Below are positions 58,601 to 64,000 of a stretch of DNA of 64,000 bases, piece after piece. The translations under genes were made by a program, and so were the position numbers. Source of the stretch: Mugil cephalus. Taxonomy: Eukaryota; Chordata; Actinopteri; Mugiliformes; Mugilidae. The stretch spans positions 3,273,001-3,337,000 of the forward strand of contig NC_061790.1 in the NCBI RefSeq assembly GCF_022458985.1. The letters run 5' to 3'. The notes beneath the pieces were generated by a model, which saw nothing but the letters and a program-made list of their open reading frames with translations, did no database searches and was not told the DNA's origin. Numbering within the stretch: the first letter of the stretch is position 1; each line of letters opens with the position of its first letter.

Positions 58601-59763
58601 TAAGCATTTATGATAAAAAAGAATCGTAAGCCTCAAAGCACCTTGTATAGAAGTGAGAAACTTCCAAACTGTCCTTACTTCCCAAAGAAGACCTCACTTT
58701 ATTTGTTAAAACTGACACCGGTCCTCTGTACTTACTCTCTCTGACAGAAATCTTGCGTTATCCCATACAAAAGTTCATTGTGTAACATAGCTTGTCATCA
58801 GTATCAAAGCATTCACAACGACAACATGACGTCACATTGATGATTATAATCACAGTGCAGATTTTAGAGAATGAATGAGTATGTCAGGACCAAGACGGCT
58901 GCAACTATTCGGCCGAAATAACCCAAAGTTTTTACCTTTGACGCAAAATCTTCACATTTCAGAGCAGACATAACAAATTCCACAAATATACATTTACTTA
59001 GTGTGAGAAAGACACACTTAAACACATGAATTAACACAAACACACAACATTCACAGGCATTTAGTCAGAGTAATTAGTGTGTGTGTTGAGCATGAAGAAA
59101 TTGCAGTTGGGGGGCTGTTAATGCAGTTAAGGACAAAGGGCTGTCAAACAAACTGATTCTGCTTCACTGGTGAAATCACAACCCCCAACAGGACACATTC
59201 CAGACACAAGCAGGACTCTCTGCACCACGGGACGATTAAGATGAGGAAATCAACTGAAAGATAAATGTGGATTAGCTCCTAAGATTCACTAACTGGTCGA
59301 GAAAAGAGCAGAGCTGGTGTCAAAAGCTGCACTGGCATTCACCACAAACACATATACACACAAACATATTCTACTTTACAGTCATTTCCATGAGATGCAA
59401 CACTGAGAGATTTTAGATCTAGATTTTCGTTCTTTATTATCATCCACTATAGGATACAGCCGGCACCACCTCGCCAAAAAGCCCAACGGACATCCATGAA
59501 TGAGAGTAATTACATCATTAGGCATACAAATGGGCTAATTTGGCTCTTTTTTTTCCTCCCTAACTCTCTGAAAGCATGACCCAGTTCAAACACCCAATAG
59601 CAAATCGGGGAAAATCTCCTGAGCCAATGGAAACCTTGGTGCCGCCCACCGGAGTGCATAATAATAAGAGGCAGAATAATAACATGAGGGGGTAAACTTG
59701 TAGAAGCTGCAGCTTGCTCAGTGTCCTTTGGAGATAACTTGGACTCACCCGAAAGCTTTCACC
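58601..59763. other. intergenic region and fabp7 promoter
   Basis: Single-copy DNA. Close to the gene are CCAAT at 59,593 and 59,623 and an AT-rich CATAATAATAA at 59,657-59,667 that could act as a TATA-like element about 100 bp before the ATG. No other gene is seen. Confidence 0.45.
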
Positions 59764-60837
59764 ATGGTCGACGCCTTCTGTGCCACTTGGAAACTGGTTG
59801 ACAGTGAGAATTTCGATGACTACATGAAAGCGCTGGGTGAGTGTCAGCATCTTTGGCTTGATTTGCTGTCAAAAGAAAAAGAAAAGTAACTTCAATTAAC
59901 AATCCCATTCCACCTCTGCGCCTTGCTCAGGTGTGGGCTTTGCCACCAGGCAGGTCGGTAATGTGACCAAACCGACTCTGATCATCAGCCAGGAGGGAGA
60001 CAAGGTGGTGATCCGCACCCAGAGCACCTTCAAGAACACGGAGATCTCCTTCAAGCTGGGAGAGGAGTTTGACGAAACCACCGCGGACGACAGAACCTGC
60101 AAAGTGAGAACTTTTGCTTTGCTTGCCAAGGATGAAAAAGTTAAAAATGCACCTGCAAAATCCACGTTTAAAGTGTTTAACTGTGCTTAAAATCAAATAG
60201 TCTAAAATATGACATTCTTACTGGAATTCATTTGTTTGTGTGTCAAGTAGAACGTGTTTTTTCTACAATATAAGAGTGTGGTTTTGCTCTTTTGATCCTT
60301 TGATGCATTTTTCACTTCCTTTGTGAAAGGAATTCACTTTTATTTAATTTTTCCTTCTTTCAGTCCACAGTGTCTCTGGATGGAGATAAGCTGGTGCACG
60401 TCCAGAAGTGGGACGGCAAAGAGACCAAGTTCGTCAGAGAAATCAAGGACGGCAAGATGATCATGGTAAGATCGTGCAAACACTCCATCATTACACCCGC
60501 CCCTGTGACTGCATCGCCATGCATGACTTAAATAGTGTATATATTTAATGAAAGAGCATAAAAGGTTTGGTGTAGCCATGTTTGTGTGGAAGATGTTCGG
60601 TTCTATCACCAGGAAAATAATTCTCAGATCAGTTTCTTTAAAAATAAGTCCATGAATTCAAAACACTTTTTAAATCGTTAAATGCCTTTTTTCACACGTT
60701 TGTTCATATTAGTTGATGTTTTGTTGGTACGGCTTAAGGGGTTAGGAAACCACGGTAACCAGCTTGTTCTCCCCCCACCCCTGCAGAATTTGACCTTTGA
60801 AGATATCCATGCAGTGCGTACCTACGAGAAGGCATGA
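59764..60837 (+). CDS. fabp7: fatty acid-binding protein 7, brain type
   Basis: Cytosolic lipid chaperone of 132 aa that carries long-chain, especially polyunsaturated, fatty acids in glia and developing brain. Four exons with the classic FABP sizes: 59,764-59,836 (73), 59,931-60,103 (173), 60,364-60,465 (102) and 60,787-60,837 (51), all with GT/AG borders. The protein opens [20 protein letters not shown] and contains [16 protein letters not shown] and [14 protein letters not shown]. It ends VRTYEKA, giving the carboxylate-binding Arg107, Arg127 and Tyr129 (counting Met). The FCATWKL start and [10 protein letters not shown] place it with FABP7 and not FABP3. The neighbouring first exon at 63,313 fits the vertebrate FABP7-SMPDL3A pair. 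Which teleost duplicate this is (fabp7a or fabp7b) cannot be told. Confidence 0.95.
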
Positions 60838-61050
60838 GCGCCCCGACGGACACCGTCCCAAACCGGCCATGAAGTGTTGATTTTTTAATTATTGTTTGAC
60901 TGTATGCTTCTCTTTGCACTTCATCCTGCTCCACATGTACAAGGCCTGCAAGCTGCACATGTTTTGTAAGAATTTTTTTTTTTTTTATATGAATACATTT
61001 CTGTCACGGTGGATGGATCGTCTTTGCAACCCTGTGTGAAACATCAGATG

Positions 61051-61060
61051 AATAAATAAA
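61051..61060 (+). terminator. fabp7 poly(A) signal
   Basis: Overlapping AATAAA hexamers (AATAAATAAA), about 215 bp after the stop codon. Confidence 0.7.
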
Positions 61061-63182
61061 ATTTAAAAAATAACACAGAGAATAAATCTTCTTCTGTCTC
61101 TTCCTTTGTTGGGTTGATCCCAGACCTCTGACCTTTCTGCAGAGGAGGGGAATGGGGAAGCCTTTTTTTCTGCATGAGTCAATAAAGGGACACTGAAATG
61201 TATTAATTTCCGAAACAGAATCACATTCATGCACACAAAGAATTTCTCTGTTGGATTTAAATAATAAAGAAGCCATCTAATAGAGAAAGGGAACTGTACA
61301 GACTGTGTGTTAATGTAAGATATAGAAAAGGTTTTGTGTGATCACAAGAGGCCTTTTTCGCACAATAAAAGAAGACATGGCCGTTCAATTACAAGAAAGG
61401 CTGTGCAGAATCAGTCTAGTCATTTTGCAGCTCAGCTTTAAAATCAGAAGATGTAATGAAGCGGCCGCATTCATTCACAGGCTGGTGGAGATGTTCGTGT
61501 AGCTGATTTACTGATCCCTGCATGGAAATGATTTTGTCCAAGGAGTCTATAACCTATATGAACAAGATATAGACCCAAGTATAAAACAAAATAAGAATGA
61601 GGTAGAAGTTAAATTTAGAAAAATGTGCAGTCCAATTTACATGAATTACACTGTAAAGAAACATTTGGCTGAAGTGTCTTGTGTGCTTAACACCATAAAT
61701 TATCCCCAGTCGACACGGCTTGCTTGTTTTCAGCACCTTCATGTGATTTCTTCCGATTTTAAACCCTCAGATGACTTCAGTCCTTGCTTTGAGGCTGAAT
61801 TAATTCAAATGCTCTTGAAGGGTCAATTCACCCAAGCGTGTTTCATCACTTAACTCTCCTCTCGTGGAATCTGGCCATGCATGTGTTTGAGGTTTCAGCT
61901 GCCTTCTTTCCAGTAACAGTGTTTCTGTACTTCTGTTACTACATAATCCACAGATCTCAGTGAAATACTTGAAACATTCTGAATAAAGTGAATTACCCGC
62001 AGTTAAATGGGCACTGAATAGTAGTATGAAACTGGTTGACCATCAGAGAGTTATCATCTGAATCTCACGGTTCAGCTGTTTTGGTTCGTTTCCTCTGTTT
62101 TCATCTTAGGAAATCATCGATCACTAGCTAAAGAATGAATGAAGTGTCCGATATTTCCCTAAGGAGATAGTAGAGACCAAAAACTGAGCTACAACGGTGT
62201 GCTTATCAGACTTACAACCAACAGGTAACTAGAAACACAAAATGCTGCTCACAACTTAAAAAGTCAGTACTCACATGGGTCACGTTTCCACTGCTTTAGT
62301 TTAAAGTTTTTCCACTCTCCGAGGCCCCCTGCTGGCCCGGAGCTCCAAGAGGTTGCCTTTTTAGAGGCAACCTGAATATTTGAATAGTTTTACAGTTTCT
62401 CTGATGTTTGTTAAACCGTGTACTGTTAGAGTACATACTGGAATGTATACTTGTGTGTCAAATGAGGTGACTCCTGATGTTGGAGTCTACAGGTTTCGAG
62501 AGATATGTGTTAGGACATTTAAAATGAAGTCTGGTTTTCTTGCACAGCTCATCCTCAGAAATATGATCTGACAACATTACTTGGCCCAACGATATCAGAA
62601 CGATGTGATGTTGATTAATCCAAAAGTATCAATGCTGCGGTATGAAATACTTGCAATCCTTTAACTAATGCTTAAAGATAATATTTTAGATGTGATTGTT
62701 TAGTCGGTGGAGATGCTCGTGTAAGATGGTCGCGCTCAGTATGTAAAGTCTGGATGAATGTGAATTAAAGTTAAGATTCGAGTGTTTTGTTTCCCTGTTC
62801 AATGAAATTCTTCTATTTTGCAATGCAAACACACCACAAAGTGCTTCACAAAATGGGCCCCCACGAGGAAACAAACAAACAAAAACAAAAACTGGAGCTA
62901 AAAACTGAAAGATTAATAGACCGTTAAAAACGGATAAAGACAAGCAATAGTTACAATAATAATAATGTATATAAATATGTACGGATTTAATGATAAAATG
63001 CAAACAAAGACTTAATAAATGAGTAAAATAAATTAGAAAGTATTTTGCATTGGAGAAATTTAAAGCAGCAAAAGCACAGAGTTACATCCCAGCACATATC
63101 TACAGCTCAAATATCTCAAATGAGAAATAAACTGCTACAGACTTCCATGTTTCATTTTCATCGCTTCCTCCGCCCAGCTCCA
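61061..63182. other. intergenic DNA
   Basis: AT-rich single-copy sequence between fabp7 and the next gene. No coding region, RNA gene or recognisable mobile element was found. Open frames here are short and lack splice context. Confidence 0.5.
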
Positions 63183-63192
63183 GTCACGTGAC
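63183..63192 (+). promoter_or_regulatory. CLEAR/E-box element GTCACGTGAC
   Basis: A perfect 10-bp palindrome 121 bp before the ATG of the next gene. GTCACGTGAC is the consensus bound by TFEB/TFE3 at promoters of lysosomal genes. It is followed by an ETS-like CTTCCTG at 63,210-63,216, giving a plausible TATA-less promoter. Confidence 0.6.
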
Positions 63193-63312
63193 CAGGTAGT
63201 CGCTCTACTTCCTGTTTACTTCTGAGAAGAAGTGACCCACTGCGGGAAGTCGCTTTATTTTATGTTTATAGGCTATGTGACACACCGTGCTGTCTGCTTT
63301 AACGCTGTCAAC

Positions 63313-63403
63313 ATGGAGCAGCTCCTGTGTCTCCTGTTCTTGTTGTTCGTTGCTCCACTTTCAGCAGCACCGACTGGAAGCAGCAGCTACCTGCCGGGGA
63401 CAG
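63313..63403 (+). CDS. smpdl3a: first exon of a secreted/lysosomal protein, probably acid sphingomyelinase-like phosphodiesterase 3A
   Basis: It encodes MEQLLCLLFLLFVAPLSAAP and ten more residues to PGT plus one base, with a GT donor at 63,404 (CAG then GTGAGC). The first 18-19 residues form a typical signal peptide ending at SAA. The window ends inside intron 1, so no catalytic residues are visible. The name rests on position beside fabp7, since SMPDL3A adjoins FABP7 in vertebrates, on the signal peptide and exon phase, and on the CLEAR element upstream. SMPDL3A is a secreted and lysosomal nucleotide phosphodiesterase. If synteny is broken here this could be another secreted protein. Confidence 0.5.
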
Positions 63404-64000
63404 GTGAGCCCAAAACCCGGAACTTAACTGCTCAAGAGATCAAACATGACCCCCTACCAGGTTATCTATGCACTGTGTTTCTATCCGAACGTGTGCACGG
63501 GCGAAAATGTGCAGAATTAACATCCTAAAGTTGATCTAATTCGAAATGTTTTATGGGCTGTTCGTGATTTAGCAAAACAAGTGGGCATTTCCTTAAATTT
63601 ATCGCAGCTGTGTTGATGTAATGCAAGCCGAATTCAGGATAACACTGTATGGGTTTATATTAGGTGATGAAATTTGCTATAGAAGTTATACGTCCTTTGC
63701 TCTTTGCTAAAATGTTTGGAATTTTGAGATTTTTAAACGGAGTTCAGGCAAGAACGTCACCCTCGGCGAGCCGCACTCTTAAATGCGATTTAAATGGTCT
63801 AATGAGAGACAGGTTCAAGTAATATTTGGATTACTAAACAATTTTATGGCTATTTTTTATTACATTGCATTTAATAAGACTTAAAACTATCACAAAATTT
63901 AACTGAGCTGCGACATAAACATTTAAATACACTTCCGTCTTTATCTCGCGATACAGTGGTCAAGCAAAAGGAGAACTTGGATTAAATAAAAAAATTCTTA
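63404..64000 (+). other. intron 1 of the 63,313 gene, cut by window end
   Basis: Begins with a GTGAGC donor. No acceptor followed by a convincing exon was found before the end. Confidence 0.5.

Noticed and set aside
59560-60609. Minus-strand open frames over fabp7
   Set aside because: Antisense of the fabp7 exons, which have canonical sizes and splice sites.

Overview
The window is nuclear DNA of a teleost, probably a percomorph. It holds spliced vertebrate genes with phase-1 immunoglobulin exons, a clear fabp7, and fish repeats (PIF/Harbinger, DIRS-type, an L2/CR1-like LINE tail, a Tc1/mariner-like MITE). There are no bacterial features.

About 90% of it (305-58,600) is a young, repeat-rich tandem array of a two-Ig-domain cell-surface receptor family that I recognise only as an unnamed, apparently fish-specific IgSF family. 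Four plus-strand genes look complete: A (9,122-15,522), B (22,930-28,849), C (38,446-44,950) and D (50,490-56,499). Each has a leader exon, V-like domain, second Ig domain, Thr-rich stalk, membrane segment and short cytoplasmic exons. A minus-strand pseudogene E (17,621-18,844) and a lone minus-strand last exon F (46,497-46,580) lie tail-to-tail with A and C. A, B and C end in tails with two ITIM-type tyrosines plus one Yxx(I) site, so they are probably inhibitory. D, E and F carry a different short tail with a single YEN (pYxN) site. The pattern resembles paired receptors.

The array has a higher-order period of nearly 30 kb: [long transposon block 305-7,420, gene A, E] [short block 19,353-21,524, gene B] and then [long block 30,091-37,204, gene C, F] [short block 47,183-49,016, gene D]. 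Each unit repeats the same series: transposon mosaic, upstream regulatory modules, first leader exon, a long intron with an unclassified repeat and a GCTAAC minisatellite, a second leader exon (usable only in A), a MITE, a palindrome, then the Ig exons. Copies are mosaic, with stalk, membrane and tail exons reassorted by fusion, deletion and inversion.

The right end is ordinary single-copy DNA: inverted 3' flank debris to about 58,600, then fabp7 (59,764-60,837) and the first exon of a secreted or lysosomal protein at 63,313-63,403. That exon is probably smpdl3a, judged by its neighbour fabp7, its signal peptide and a perfect GTCACGTGAC (CLEAR/E-box) element upstream.
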